A DNA stretch of 41,167 nucleotides from an uncultured Chthoniobacterales bacterium. GTDB taxonomy: Bacteria > Verrucomicrobiota > Verrucomicrobiia > Chthoniobacterales > CALDSX01. Made by a program: the position numbers and the translations under genes. A model generated the notes under the pieces. That model was not told where the DNA came from and did not search any database. It worked only from the letters and a program-made list of their open reading frames with translations. The DNA lies in NCBI GenBank assembly GCA_937924445.1, contig CALDSX010000058.1:1-41167 (forward strand), written 5' to 3'. Position 1 is the first letter of the stretch. Each line of letters starts with the position of its first letter. Positions 7,801-16,297 of this stretch are shown in pieces.

Positions 7801-8429
7801 TGGAGCATTTTTCTGCTGGGAGGCTGAGCGCAAGCGCTCTGCAAATAGATTGGCTCAATCGGTGCGGCGTTGGCACATTCGCACACGGTTGCTTGAGCCA
7901 GCTTTGTCAGCGCCAAACGCAACGCTTTGGGTTGGCGTTCGGGCAAATTTTCCACCCCTTGCAAGGTGTTAAGACGCACAACCGAACCGGATGGCTGAGT
8001 GCTCAACCATCTGATAATTTCCGAAATCTCTAACAGCTCAATCGCGGCGGCATCGGTGGCATCCAACGGGAGACGGAAGGCTTTGCCCCGACCCGCATTG
8101 CCAACAAGCCATCGCTCCTCTTCCCCACGTTCGATGCCTAGCCAAGATGGCATTGCCACCACGCGAACACCTAGTGCCAATGAAAGACCCTGCGCCGTGG
8201 AGACAGCCACTCGCAGACCGGTGTAATTTCCCGGACCGATACCGACTAGAATTTCCGTCAACGAAGTGGAGGCAACCGGAATGCGCAACATCTCGGCGAC
8301 CACTCGTGGTAATTCCAAAGTGCGATTCTGCGATACTTCAAAGTCATGGCTCCACAACACCTCTCGTTGTGCGGAGCATACCAATGCGACGCTGCCGGCG
8401 GATGTGGAAGCTTCCAGCGCAAGAATCAT
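7797..8429 (-). CDS. tsaB: tRNA threonylcarbamoyladenosine biosynthesis protein TsaB
   Basis: A 210-residue member of the ASKHA fold that dimerises with TsaD in making the t6A37 modification of ANN-decoding tRNAs. It begins with ILALEASTSAGSVAL, the first phosphate-loop-like strand, and residues 63-82 hold the diagnostic GIGPGNYTGLRVA region. Length is typical of TsaB and too short for TsaD. Its ATG overlaps the tsaE stop (ATGA at 8429-8426) and its stop overlaps the alr start, so the three genes are translationally coupled. TsaD and TsaC are not in this window. Confidence 0.95.
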   Translation of the reverse strand: MILALEASTSAGSVALVCSAQREVLWSHDFEVSQNRTLELPRVVAEMLRIPVASTSLTEILVGIGPGNYTGLRVAVSTAQGLSLALGVRVVAMPSWLGIERGEEERWLVGNAGRGKAFRLPLDATDAAAIELLEISEIIRWLSTQPSGSVVRLNTLQGVENLPERQPKALRLALTKLAQATVCECANAAPIEPIYLQSACAQPPSRKMLQ

Positions 8430-8872
8430 TTTTTAAGTTCCTCCAATTTTCTGAGGGTGATCCTACGAATTCCATCGCCGTCGTGTTCAATTCGGATGAA
8501 GAGAGTTTCAGAGGGGAAAAACCCCATGAATTTTCCGCCCCATTCGACAATTGTGCAAAAACCCTGATCAAACATCTCATCAAGACCAAGCTGCATCAGT
8601 TCGCGTTCATCATCAATACGATAGAGGTCAATATGAAAAATTGGAAGACCGTTTGCGCAGATGTATTCGTGAACAATAGGAAAAGTGGGGCTGGTGACCT
8701 CGTTGGATGAACCGAGAGCTGAGACCAACCCTTTGACAAACTCCGTCTTACCCACACCCAGATCTCCGTCAAGGCAGACAACCGAGCCTCGATTGAGAGC
8801 TGTTGCAAGCTGACGAGCAGCTTGCCGGGTCTGTTCAGCGTTGAGCGAAATGATCGTATCCACAGGGTTCAA
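8426..8872 (-). CDS. tsaE: tRNA threonylcarbamoyladenosine biosynthesis ATPase TsaE
   Basis: A P-loop ATPase that cycles the TsaBD complex in t6A synthesis. A TTG start at 8872 gives 148 residues, the usual size, and has an AAAGGA Shine-Dalgarno 7 bases before it. The longer open frame to 9055 lies inside thiL and is unlikely to be translated. Walker A is GDLGVGKT at 36-43, followed by SPTF at 61-64, HIDLYR at 80-85 and VEW at 109-111, all typical of TsaE. The start overlaps the end of thiL by 38 bases and the stop overlaps the tsaB start. A GTG at 8863 is the other candidate start. Confidence 0.93.
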   Translation of the reverse strand: MNPVDTIISLNAEQTRQAARQLATALNRGSVVCLDGDLGVGKTEFVKGLVSALGSSNEVTSPTFPIVHEYICANGLPIFHIDLYRIDDERELMQLGLDEMFDQGFCTIVEWGGKFMGFFPSETLFIRIEHDGDGIRRITLRKLEELKK

Positions 8873-9728
8873 AAGAGTATCCTTTCTCTTGAGACACGAT
8901 TTCGCCAATGTGCGTAAGAGGGAGGTTGGGAAAAGCTTTACCCCAGCCGGCAAGGCTTGCAAGTTTCTCCGGCGGGAGGGCAAATAAAAGTTCGAAATCT
9001 TCTCCGTCTCCGAGCGCTTTCTGCGTTCCGCAACCTGCCCGACAGGGGAGGGCATGTAAATTTACGCAAAAACCAGTAGCTGAAGCAGCCGCAAGTCGCG
9101 GCAAATCTTTTCCCAGTCCGTCGCTGAGATCCATCATTGCTGAAGGTCTTGCGTGCGCCGCTAGCCAAAGTGCTTCTTTTACCCTTGGTTGGAAGGTGAG
9201 GTGATGCTCAGTCAGAGAGCCCCCAAGCTCACCGGTGACAAAAAGTAAATCTCCAGCCCGTGCCCCGCTGCGTAGCACCGCACCGCCTAACGGAACGACT
9301 CCGATCAAGGCTATTGTCACCGTTACGGGACCTGCGGTGGAGGAGAGCTCCCCACCAGAGATCCCAACGCCGAAATACTCAGCGAGCTGTCTCAGACCGT
9401 TGTAGAGACCTACCACCCAGGAGGGGTCGATCTCCTTGGGAAGCGCAAGTGAAACAAGTGCCTGCCTCGGCTCGCCGGCCATCGCTGCCATATCGCTGAT
9501 CGCCCTAGCTAAGGCCTTGCGCCCGACAAGTTCAGGCGGAGTTTCAGGGGTAAAGTGCACGCCGCTCACAACAGCGTCTATTTTGAACAGCAACTCTTCT
9601 TCAGCAGAAGGTGCTGCCAGCACGGCGGCATCGTCACCAGCGCCGATTACGAGCCCGGATCCTCTGGGCAGAAGAGGCAAAATTATTTCTAAGAGACCTT
9701 CCTCCCCTAAATCTTTGAGTGTAGCCAT
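8835..9728 (-). CDS. thiL: Thiamine-monophosphate kinase
   Basis: A 297-residue kinase of the PurM/HypE/ThiL superfamily that phosphorylates thiamine monophosphate to the active diphosphate. The N-terminal GAGDDAAV (residues 29-36) with two metal-binding aspartates, the KIDAVVSGVHF strand at 49-59, RAISDMAAMAG near 75 and a later MMDLSDGLGKDL are all hallmarks. The gene is 16 bases downstream of the CPBP protease gene and overlaps tsaE. Its place with tsaE, tsaB and alr looks like a packed housekeeping operon, without an obvious functional link to thiamine. Confidence 0.94.
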   Translation of the reverse strand: MATLKDLGEEGLLEIILPLLPRGSGLVIGAGDDAAVLAAPSAEEELLFKIDAVVSGVHFTPETPPELVGRKALARAISDMAAMAGEPRQALVSLALPKEIDPSWVVGLYNGLRQLAEYFGVGISGGELSSTAGPVTVTIALIGVVPLGGAVLRSGARAGDLLFVTGELGGSLTEHHLTFQPRVKEALWLAAHARPSAMMDLSDGLGKDLPRLAAASATGFCVNLHALPCRAGCGTQKALGDGEDFELLFALPPEKLASLAGWGKAFPNLPLTHIGEIVSQEKGYSFEPCGYDHFAQR

Positions 9729-9744
9729 TACTTTAGCTGTCTGA

Positions 9745-10590
9745 TCAGAGAGAGGCGGGACTGGTTGGCAGGCGCATTACCACAAGGCTGATGGCATTGA
9801 AGATGGCATGCATCGTCATCGGAACAAGCAATGATCCTGTCCGTTCATAAGCTAGCGCCATGACAAATCCCAACCCACTCAGCGGTAACAGAGCGCGGGC
9901 GTTCATATGCACCAAACCGAACAAGGCGCTGGTTAATATAAGTGCGAGAAGCACTCCCAAGGTAGATTTAAGTGCCGGATAAAGAAACCCTCGAAATAAG
10001 AACTCTTCGGTCACGGGAGCGACCACCACCGCGAAAATGATGACAGCAAGTTGGCCCTCACGGCTTTCCACATTCCGGGCGAACTCCACTATTGCCTGTG
10101 GTGCTGCTTCCGCGCCATTAAAGGTGATTGAAATGCGGGTAAGAACATCAAGGAGCGGAAAGCTTGCCGCTATGAAAAAGAACGCCCAAGCGAGTTGTCG
10201 CCCAAATGGCATGGCGTCAAATCCTACGATTTGAGCCACCGGCTGCCTTCGCATCAGCAGAACGAAGAGAACCAATCCGCAGAGCCCTGCCTGAAAAATA
10301 CTTCCCCTAAACAAAGTCTCGACTCCCAGCTCTGTAACCGCTTCAGGAGCAGATTTGACACTCGCCAATATTAACGTCGCAAACAACGCAATCAGCCCGG
10401 CAGCCATGCCCATTTCGACCCCGCCGAAGGTCTCGGAACGCACGCGGCCCTGTCGCAGAAAAATAATCCGTCTAGAAATCCTCAGAAAAATAAATACTGA
10501 AGCTGCAGCCAGCAAAACAGAAAGCGTCATTTCCACACCATTTGGTGTGGTGTATCCGAGATGATTAAAAAATTCTGCAAATTCTTCCAT
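9745..10590 (-). CDS. CPBP family intramembrane metalloprotease
   Basis: A 281-residue integral membrane protein with about eight hydrophobic segments. It has the three CPBP (CAAX protease and bacteriocin-processing, also called Abi) motifs: EEFLFR with Glu 195, Glu 196 and Arg 200; FGLVH with His 228; and HAIFN with His 261 and Asn 265. Substrates in bacteria are mostly unknown; some members give bacteriocin self-immunity or process membrane proteins. It heads the thiL-tsaE-tsaB-alr run, divergent from xseA. Confidence 0.92.
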   Translation of the reverse strand: MEEFAEFFNHLGYTTPNGVEMTLSVLLAAASVFIFLRISRRIIFLRQGRVRSETFGGVEMGMAAGLIALFATLILASVKSAPEAVTELGVETLFRGSIFQAGLCGLVLFVLLMRRQPVAQIVGFDAMPFGRQLAWAFFFIAASFPLLDVLTRISITFNGAEAAPQAIVEFARNVESREGQLAVIIFAVVVAPVTEEFLFRGFLYPALKSTLGVLLALILTSALFGLVHMNARALLPLSGLGFVMALAYERTGSLLVPMTMHAIFNAISLVVMRLPTSPASL

Positions 10591-10696
10591 TTCTAATTAT
10601 TACCCTTAATATAAAAATTAGCCTGTATACCCCAGGTTGTCCAAAAGCGAAAACAAACAGCGGGATGATTCACTGTTTGGGTAGGGATCTTTTAAG

Positions 10697-10732
10697 GATT
10701 GCCCGGACTGTCAAGATATCCGTCGGGTAATC
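10697..10732. promoter_or_regulatory. Imperfect inverted repeat in the divergent CPBP/xseA region
   Basis: GATTGCCCG at 10697-10705 can pair with CGGGTAATC at 10724-10732 (one G-U pair), around 18 bases that contain their own CGGA/TCCG pairing. It lies in a 268-base divergent intergenic region and may be an operator or leader structure; no riboswitch class was recognised. Confidence 0.3.
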
Positions 10733-10858
10733 TCCACGGACAAACGATTTTGGCTCTTAAATTTCAAAGAAGGGGGATTATTTTACCCACTCGAACGTTT
10801 CAATAGTCACGACTTGCCTGCTCCACTTGCCATACAACGAGGAGGATCGATATTCTCG

Positions 10859-12604
10859 ATGATGAAATCTAGCCCAAAGAATTCCAATCCAAACTCCCGA
10901 CGGATCGGAAGGAGCGACACAGACTTTCTGGGTTTATTTGAAAACAGCGAATCCCTTGAGGAATCTACGGTCGATTTGCTTGCCCCTGCGGGCGAAACGC
11001 CCATTTCCGTTGCCCTGCCTGGCGGCACGAAGGTTCGCTCATCGAAGGCTTTTGCGACAGGTCTTACCCGCCCGGAGAGAGCTGGAACCGCTGGGTTGAC
11101 CATCCTGACTGTTTCCCAACTCACACAGCAGATTAGAAATTCTGTTGAATCTGATGTCGGAGAAAAGTGGGTAAAAGGTGAAATTTCGAATCTGCAAGAA
11201 GCACAGAGCGGCCATAAATACTTCACATTGAAAGATGAACGGGCCCAGATATCGTGTGTGTTATTTAAAGGAAGACAGGCTGCAAGCGTTCAGATCGCCA
11301 ACGGGAAGAAAGTTGCCCTTTATGGAAGGGTGACGTTGTATGAGGAGCGCGGACAGTTACAAATTCAAGTCGAGAAAATTTCTCTGTCCGGCGAAGGCGA
11401 CCTCCAGGCTAAATTCGAGGAATTGAAGAACCGTCTTAAAGAGGAGGGCATGTTCGACTCGAAACGGAAGCGCCCGTTGCCTTGGGTGCCTCGGGTGATT
11501 GGTGTGGTTACCTCTCTTAAAGGGGCAGCCTTAAGGGATATTCTGCAAGTTCTTGAGCGAAGAGCCCCTCATGTGCAGGTTGTTATCGCCCCGGTTCGCG
11601 TCCAAGGGGACGGAGCGGCAATCGAAATAGCAGGGGCCATTCAGAGATTTTCTCATTGGTCGAAATGCGGATTTCTGCAGACCGATGTTCTGATTGTTGG
11701 ACGAGGCGGAGGAAGCATCGAGGATTTGTGGGCATTCAACGAAGAATCCGTTGCACGCGCCATATTTAGTTGCAGCATTCCGGTCATCAGTGCAGTGGGT
11801 CATGAGACGGATTATACTATTGCAGACTTTGTGGCAGATTTGAGGGCGGCTACGCCGACGGCTGCGGCAGAGCTTGCGGCGCGCGCCAAGGATGAGTTGT
11901 TGGAAAGACTCCATACTCTCTGCAAAGCGTTGGGCCGCGAGACCTCCCGGACTTTGGCGGATGCTGCTGGGAGGCTGGCGACTATTCGAAATGGTGCGAC
12001 TCTGAACGAACCCAAGCACCGCCTCGCAGAGGCCACCCAAACACTTGACCACTATGCCACACTCGTCCGACTTCATACAAACCGGCAAGTCGGCAAATCC
12101 AGTGAACGATTGCATGATCTACACGAGAGTCTCAAACGGTTTCGACCTTCCGAAATTGTGACTCGGTATGGTGAGAGAATTTTAAAGCATGCAGCCTATC
12201 TTTCTCTGCTCATCGAGCGTTCTCTCGAAGACAAGCAGCGTGCTCTTGAAACGAAGGCTGCAGCTCTCAATTTGGCCGGGCCAGATGCGCATGTGCAGCG
12301 GTATTCGAAACAGCTGACAAATCTTGTTGAGAGGGTGACCCGGCAGATGTCTGGCGCTCTGGATAACAGGGCATTTATGATTGCCGCGTTGTCTGAGCGG
12401 GTGCGTCTTCTCGGGCCGATGAACACTTTGGCGCGGGGCTACAGCATCACACGCCCCTATGGTCAGAAGGAGATCCTTCGTCACCCCCATCAGGCCCCCC
12501 CCGGAACGTTCCTTGAAACCCTTTTTGCGGATGGCCGGCTCATTTCAACAGTCATTCCGGACAAACCTCAAAACTCCCTTTCGCCACAGCAATCCAATCC
12601 ATGA
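10859..12604 (+). CDS. xseA: Exodeoxyribonuclease VII large subunit
   Basis: The catalytic and ssDNA-binding subunit of exonuclease VII, 581 residues from ATG 10859. From about residue 83 it reads as a standard XseA: LTVSQLTQQIRNSVE, an OB-fold with GEISNLQEA and HKYFTLKD, then the core with VGRGGGSIEDLWAFNEE and SAVGHETDYTIADFVAD, a long helical region, and a C-terminal RGYSITR motif. The first 80 or so residues are an extra, low-complexity, probably disordered extension, so the protein is over 100 residues longer than the usual 400-450. A TTG at 10814 would lengthen it further. GAGGAGG lies 13 or more bases upstream of the ATG. No xseB is next to it. It overlaps mnmE by ATGA. Confidence 0.95.
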   Translation: MMKSSPKNSNPNSRRIGRSDTDFLGLFENSESLEESTVDLLAPAGETPISVALPGGTKVRSSKAFATGLTRPERAGTAGLTILTVSQLTQQIRNSVESDVGEKWVKGEISNLQEAQSGHKYFTLKDERAQISCVLFKGRQAASVQIANGKKVALYGRVTLYEERGQLQIQVEKISLSGEGDLQAKFEELKNRLKEEGMFDSKRKRPLPWVPRVIGVVTSLKGAALRDILQVLERRAPHVQVVIAPVRVQGDGAAIEIAGAIQRFSHWSKCGFLQTDVLIVGRGGGSIEDLWAFNEESVARAIFSCSIPVISAVGHETDYTIADFVADLRAATPTAAAELAARAKDELLERLHTLCKALGRETSRTLADAAGRLATIRNGATLNEPKHRLAEATQTLDHYATLVRLHTNRQVGKSSERLHDLHESLKRFRPSEIVTRYGERILKHAAYLSLLIERSLEDKQRALETKAAALNLAGPDAHVQRYSKQLTNLVERVTRQMSGALDNRAFMIAALSERVRLLGPMNTLARGYSITRPYGQKEILRHPHQAPPGTFLETLFADGRLISTVIPDKPQNSLSPQQSNP

Positions 12605-14016
12605 GTGCACGAAATCATTTGCCTGCCGCAGAGTTAAATGATCTGATTGCCGCCGTGGCCACCCCACCCGGTCGAGGAGCTGTCGCAATGATTCGGCTCT
12701 CGGGTGACGGGGCAATTTCCGCAGTTAAATCTATTTGGCGGGGGAGATCTCCTGAAAGTATTCCGGACGGACTGCAGACCTTCGGCCGAATTGTGGAAAA
12801 AGGCCCTCCCAGAGGATGTTGCGAGAGAGATGTCTCTGGCTCACAGCAGGATGAGGTAGTGGACGAAGTGATGTTGGTGGTCCGTCGCGCGCCACATTCT
12901 TTTACTGGCGAAGAGACAGCCGAGATCACTTGCCACGGAGGGATACTTGTCACGCGCCGCATACTCGACCTGTTGTGCGCGGTGGGGGCACGTCCCGCAG
13001 GGCCAGGAGAATTTACACGGAGAGCATTCGAAAACGGAAAGCTCGACTTGGCAGAAGCCGAGGCCGTTATTGACCTTATCAATGCAGGCACTGATCTCGC
13101 ACGACGGTCGGCCGCTGCGCAGCTTTCGGGGAGGCTTTCTGCGGAGATTGCACGGCTGCGAGAAGACCTGATCTGGGTGCTCGCCCGAACCGAGGCGGCC
13201 ATTGATTTTCCCGATGAAGGGATTGATCCCGATTTAGGAGCAGAGTTGGAAGAGCGCATTGTTTCCTGTCAGGAACGGATTCGTCTCTTACTGAACTCCG
13301 AGCAGCGGGGACGTGTCCTGAGAGAGGGATTCCGCGTCGCTATTTTGGGTTTGCCCAATGCGGGAAAATCGAGTTTGCTCAATGCGCTCTTAGGGTATGA
13401 CCGTGCGATTGTCAGTCCGGAGCCGGGCACAACTCGAGATTATATTGAAGAAACAATTGATCTCGGGGGAGTGCCGGTGCGATTGACTGACACGGCCGGT
13501 TTGCGCGACGCGGCTTGCGAAGTGGAACGTGAGGGGATGCAACGTTCCAGGCAGCTCGCCTTAGCGGCTGATCTGATTCTTATCTTGCAGGACGGCAGCC
13601 AGCCACCTCCAAAAAGTGCGGTTTTCGATGATGTTCCTCCGCAACGGTGCGTGGAGGTTCTCAACAAATCAGATCTACCACAACACAACGGCTGGGCAGG
13701 ATGCGGAGCGGTTCGCATCTCCTGCCGAACAGGCCAAGGGCTACAGCAGCTTGTCTCGCTGATTGTTCGCCGGGCTTTGGGAGATTTGTCAGTTACAGAT
13801 CCCTTGCTTGCTGTGGGAGCGCGACATGCTCACGCGTTGCGTAAAGCGCTGGAGCGAATTGGGCGAGCGGCAGCAGAACTTCGGGCCGGGCAACCGCCAG
13901 AGATCGTTGCGCTGGATCTTCGTGGATCTCTCGAAGCTGCTGGTGAGGTGGTGGGGGCCACAAATGTCGAGGATGTTTTAAGCAACATTTTTTCCCGGTT
14001 TTGTATAGGAAAATAG
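12601..14016 (+). CDS. mnmE: tRNA uridine-5-carboxymethylaminomethyl modification GTPase MnmE
   Basis: A 471-residue GTPase that, with MnmG, modifies the wobble uridine of certain tRNAs. The N-terminal folate-binding domain (residues about 12-130) includes ATPPGRGAVAMIRLSG and GEFTRRAFENGKLDLAEAEAV. The G domain is inserted in the helical domain, with P-loop GLPNAGKSS at 250-258, DTAG at 297-300 and an NKSD motif. The chain ends in FCIGK with the conserved cysteine of this family. Its ATG at 12601 overlaps the xseA stop, so the two are coupled. MnmG is not in the window. Confidence 0.97.
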   Translation: MSARNHLPAAELNDLIAAVATPPGRGAVAMIRLSGDGAISAVKSIWRGRSPESIPDGLQTFGRIVEKGPPRGCCERDVSGSQQDEVVDEVMLVVRRAPHSFTGEETAEITCHGGILVTRRILDLLCAVGARPAGPGEFTRRAFENGKLDLAEAEAVIDLINAGTDLARRSAAAQLSGRLSAEIARLREDLIWVLARTEAAIDFPDEGIDPDLGAELEERIVSCQERIRLLLNSEQRGRVLREGFRVAILGLPNAGKSSLLNALLGYDRAIVSPEPGTTRDYIEETIDLGGVPVRLTDTAGLRDAACEVEREGMQRSRQLALAADLILILQDGSQPPPKSAVFDDVPPQRCVEVLNKSDLPQHNGWAGCGAVRISCRTGQGLQQLVSLIVRRALGDLSVTDPLLAVGARHAHALRKALERIGRAAAELRAGQPPEIVALDLRGSLEAAGEVVGATNVEDVLSNIFSRFCIGK

Positions 14017-14079
14017 CTTGGCCTTTGAGAGTTGGTACTTTGAAAGACCATCGAGTCTGTATGTGGTATCTTTGAGAGG

Positions 14080-15477
14080 ATGAAAACTTTTGATTTTGTG
14101 GTCGTGGGTGGTGGCAGCGGAGGTTATGCCGCAGCCCGTACGGGAGTGGTGCTTGGCCTTAAGACGGTGGTGATTGAAGGTGGCGATGAACTCGGGGGGT
14201 TGTGCATCCTGCGCGGTTGTATGCCGAGCAAAACACTCATCGAATCGGCGAACCGCTTTCGCACAATTCGTCGCGCGTCTGAATTTGGACTTTACGTGGG
14301 GAGAGGCGCACCTGACCTGCGGGCGATTGTTGCACGCAAACGATTGTTGATTAAAGAGTTCGCTGATTATCGGGCCGGTCAGTTAACCGATGGGCGTTTT
14401 GAACTGATTCGCGGCTGGGCGCGATTCATCAGCCCCCACGACATCGAAGTGGTCCTCAGAGATGGAGGCAATGAGCGTGTCCGAGGTAGAACATTTGTGA
14501 TCGCCACTGGATCAAGGCACTTTAAACCGGCAATTCCTGGATTGGAAAAAACGCCCCACCTTACAAGTGATGAAGCGCTTGAGCTTGAGGAATTACCCGA
14601 ATCGCTCGTCGTTCTCGGTGGTGGAGCTGTGGCTTTGGAGATGGCTCATTATTTTGATGCGCTGGGCTCCCGTGTTGTGTTGATACAACGCAGTGCACAT
14701 GTCCTAAGCGCTTTTGACAGCGACATCGGGTTGGCCATCGAAACCGCCTTCCGGGCCCGAGGTATTCAGGTCGAAACCGGTACCTTGATAGAAAACATTC
14801 AACAATCCGCCGCAACTATTCGAGTCAAATACTCCCAGGCTGGTCAAAGCTCAGAGGTCGAGGCCAAAGCGCTCCTCTCTGCACTCGGACGTAGGCCTGC
14901 AACCGCAGGACTTGGCCTCGATCAGATCGGAGTTAATCTCAACGGCCACCGCGTGATGGTGGATGATAGCCAGAGAACAAGCCTCCCCCACATATTTGCA
15001 GCGGGCGATGTCTGCGGACCAGACGAAGTTGTGCATGTTGCCGTGCAGCAGGGAGAAATCGCGGCCATTCAAGCCGCCCGAACTCTCGGATTATCGGCTC
15101 CAGACAGACGCATGGACTTTCGGCTGCGGCTTTTTGCGGCTTTCTGTGAGCCACAAGCCGCTGTCGTCGGCCTTAGCGAGGAGGAAGCTCTCCGTCGCGG
15201 TTTTTCTGTGCGCAGCGCAACTTATCCCTTCAATGATCACGGCAAGTCTATAGTGGCAGGGGAGAAGCATGGCTTTGTGAAGCTGGTTGCCGAAAAAGAA
15301 ACGGGAAGAATACTCGGTGGTGCAGCTGTAGGCCCCGAGGCAGCGGAGCTTATCCATGAAATTTGTGTGGCACTCTACTTTAATGCTACAGCGGCGGATC
15401 TTGCCAAAATTCCCCATTATCACCCCACACTTTCAGAAATTTGGACCTATCCGGCGGAGGAGATTGCGGAAATTTGA
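14080..15477 (+). CDS. Dihydrolipoamide dehydrogenase-like FAD/NAD(P) disulfide oxidoreductase
   Basis: A 465-residue class I pyridine nucleotide-disulfide oxidoreductase. Near the N-terminus is VVVGGGSGGYAAAR (FAD binding), then the redox pair Cys 42 and Cys 47 in GGLCILRGCMPSK. The NAD(P) site is around VVLGGGAVALEMAHYF, and the C-terminal HPTLSE provides the His-Glu couple. The CILRGC spacing fits lipoamide dehydrogenase and mercuric reductase, but no E1 or E2 dehydrogenase genes and no mer genes lie nearby, so the substrate is open. GAGAGG lies just before the ATG. It follows mnmE by 63 bases and may be in the same transcript. Confidence 0.88.
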   Translation: MKTFDFVVVGGGSGGYAAARTGVVLGLKTVVIEGGDELGGLCILRGCMPSKTLIESANRFRTIRRASEFGLYVGRGAPDLRAIVARKRLLIKEFADYRAGQLTDGRFELIRGWARFISPHDIEVVLRDGGNERVRGRTFVIATGSRHFKPAIPGLEKTPHLTSDEALELEELPESLVVLGGGAVALEMAHYFDALGSRVVLIQRSAHVLSAFDSDIGLAIETAFRARGIQVETGTLIENIQQSAATIRVKYSQAGQSSEVEAKALLSALGRRPATAGLGLDQIGVNLNGHRVMVDDSQRTSLPHIFAAGDVCGPDEVVHVAVQQGEIAAIQAARTLGLSAPDRRMDFRLRLFAAFCEPQAAVVGLSEEEALRRGFSVRSATYPFNDHGKSIVAGEKHGFVKLVAEKETGRILGGAAVGPEAAELIHEICVALYFNATAADLAKIPHYHPTLSEIWTYPAEEIAEI

Positions 15478-15551
15478 CCATTCTCCGCAGGTTTCATCTT
15501 CCTTCGAGCGATAAAAAAATTAACAAATTCTTCACTTTTTTGCACATTTCT

Positions 15552-15580
15552 TTGACAACCCCATTTTTGTCATCATTTTA
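15552..15580 (+). promoter_or_regulatory. Possible promoter before the bactofilin gene
   Basis: A perfect TTGACA at 15552-15557 is followed 17 bases later by a weak ATTTTA at 15575-15580, in an AT-rich gap ending at the GTG start at 15591. Only the -35 box is convincing. Confidence 0.3.
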
Positions 15581-15590
15581 GGTCCTCAAG

Positions 15591-16202
15591 GTGATTAAAC
15601 GATTTGGACCACATCAGACCCCGGGAACACCCGGAGAATATAACGTCCCTAAAGAATCAGAGGATGAAGGGGATGAACTTTCAAATTTAACAGCGGAGCC
15701 AGTGGGCTATTCATCATCCCTCGATAGCTCACGTCAGGCTTACATACCTAAGCAACAAACAGCACCCGACCATGGGGCATCTTACTACAGCACAGAAACC
15801 TCACCCGCACGCGGTCTTTCAATGAAGAAAAATATTCTTGCAAACGATGTCGAAGTCAAAGGAACAATCAGATTTAGCGAAGAACTTTTATTTGATGGAA
15901 AATTGGATGGCGAAGTCATTTCTGAAGGCACTCTTATTTTAGGCGAAAATTCCGAAGTCCAAGGTGAGATCCGCACCAAGGCGGTGAGTCTCTCAGGACG
16001 TGTTCAAGGGAACATCACAGTGGATGAAAAGTGTGAGCTTAAAGGTCGTGCACAGCTTATCGGAGATTTAAAGGCGGCCCGGCTTGTCATTGAGGAGGGA
16101 GCGACATTTGTTGGACGCTCGGAAGTTACACCCAACCGTGTGAACCTGCCCAAGCTCGAGAATAGTCGCGTCGAGGAGGGCAAATCAGCTGTTGCCCGCT
16201 GA
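15591..16202 (+). CDS. Bactofilin
   Basis: A 203-residue bactofilin, a bacterial cytoskeletal protein that polymerises without nucleotide. Residues 1-77 are a polar, proline- and serine-rich tail. From about residue 78 (MKKNILANDVEVKG) to 185 it shows the repeated short beta turns of the right-handed bactofilin helix, such as DGKLDGEV, GTLILGENSEV and GRVQGNITV. A GTG at 15591 gives the full frame; ATG 15822 would give the bare core. Bactofilins act in cell shape, wall enzyme placement or appendage positioning. The next gene encodes a second, unusual bactofilin, so the two may co-assemble. Confidence 0.92.
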   Translation: MIKRFGPHQTPGTPGEYNVPKESEDEGDELSNLTAEPVGYSSSLDSSRQAYIPKQQTAPDHGASYYSTETSPARGLSMKKNILANDVEVKGTIRFSEELLFDGKLDGEVISEGTLILGENSEVQGEIRTKAVSLSGRVQGNITVDEKCELKGRAQLIGDLKAARLVIEEGATFVGRSEVTPNRVNLPKLENSRVEEGKSAVAR

Positions 16203-16297
16203 CAAAACTCTTTTTGCCAACTCTCTGAAGCGGCCCTCAGCGCACCAATCGGGGCATTATCTGCCTAAAGAAAACAACAATCTCAATAAAAATTCAA

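Noticed and set aside
7801-7833. Earlier start for alanine racemase
   Set aside because: The extra 11 residues lie inside tsaB and the ATGA overlap at 7800 gives the usual N-terminus.
8873-9055. Longer N-terminus for TsaE
   Set aside because: It overlaps thiL by a further 183 bases and gives 61 residues without any TsaE feature, while TTG 8872 has a good ribosome binding site.
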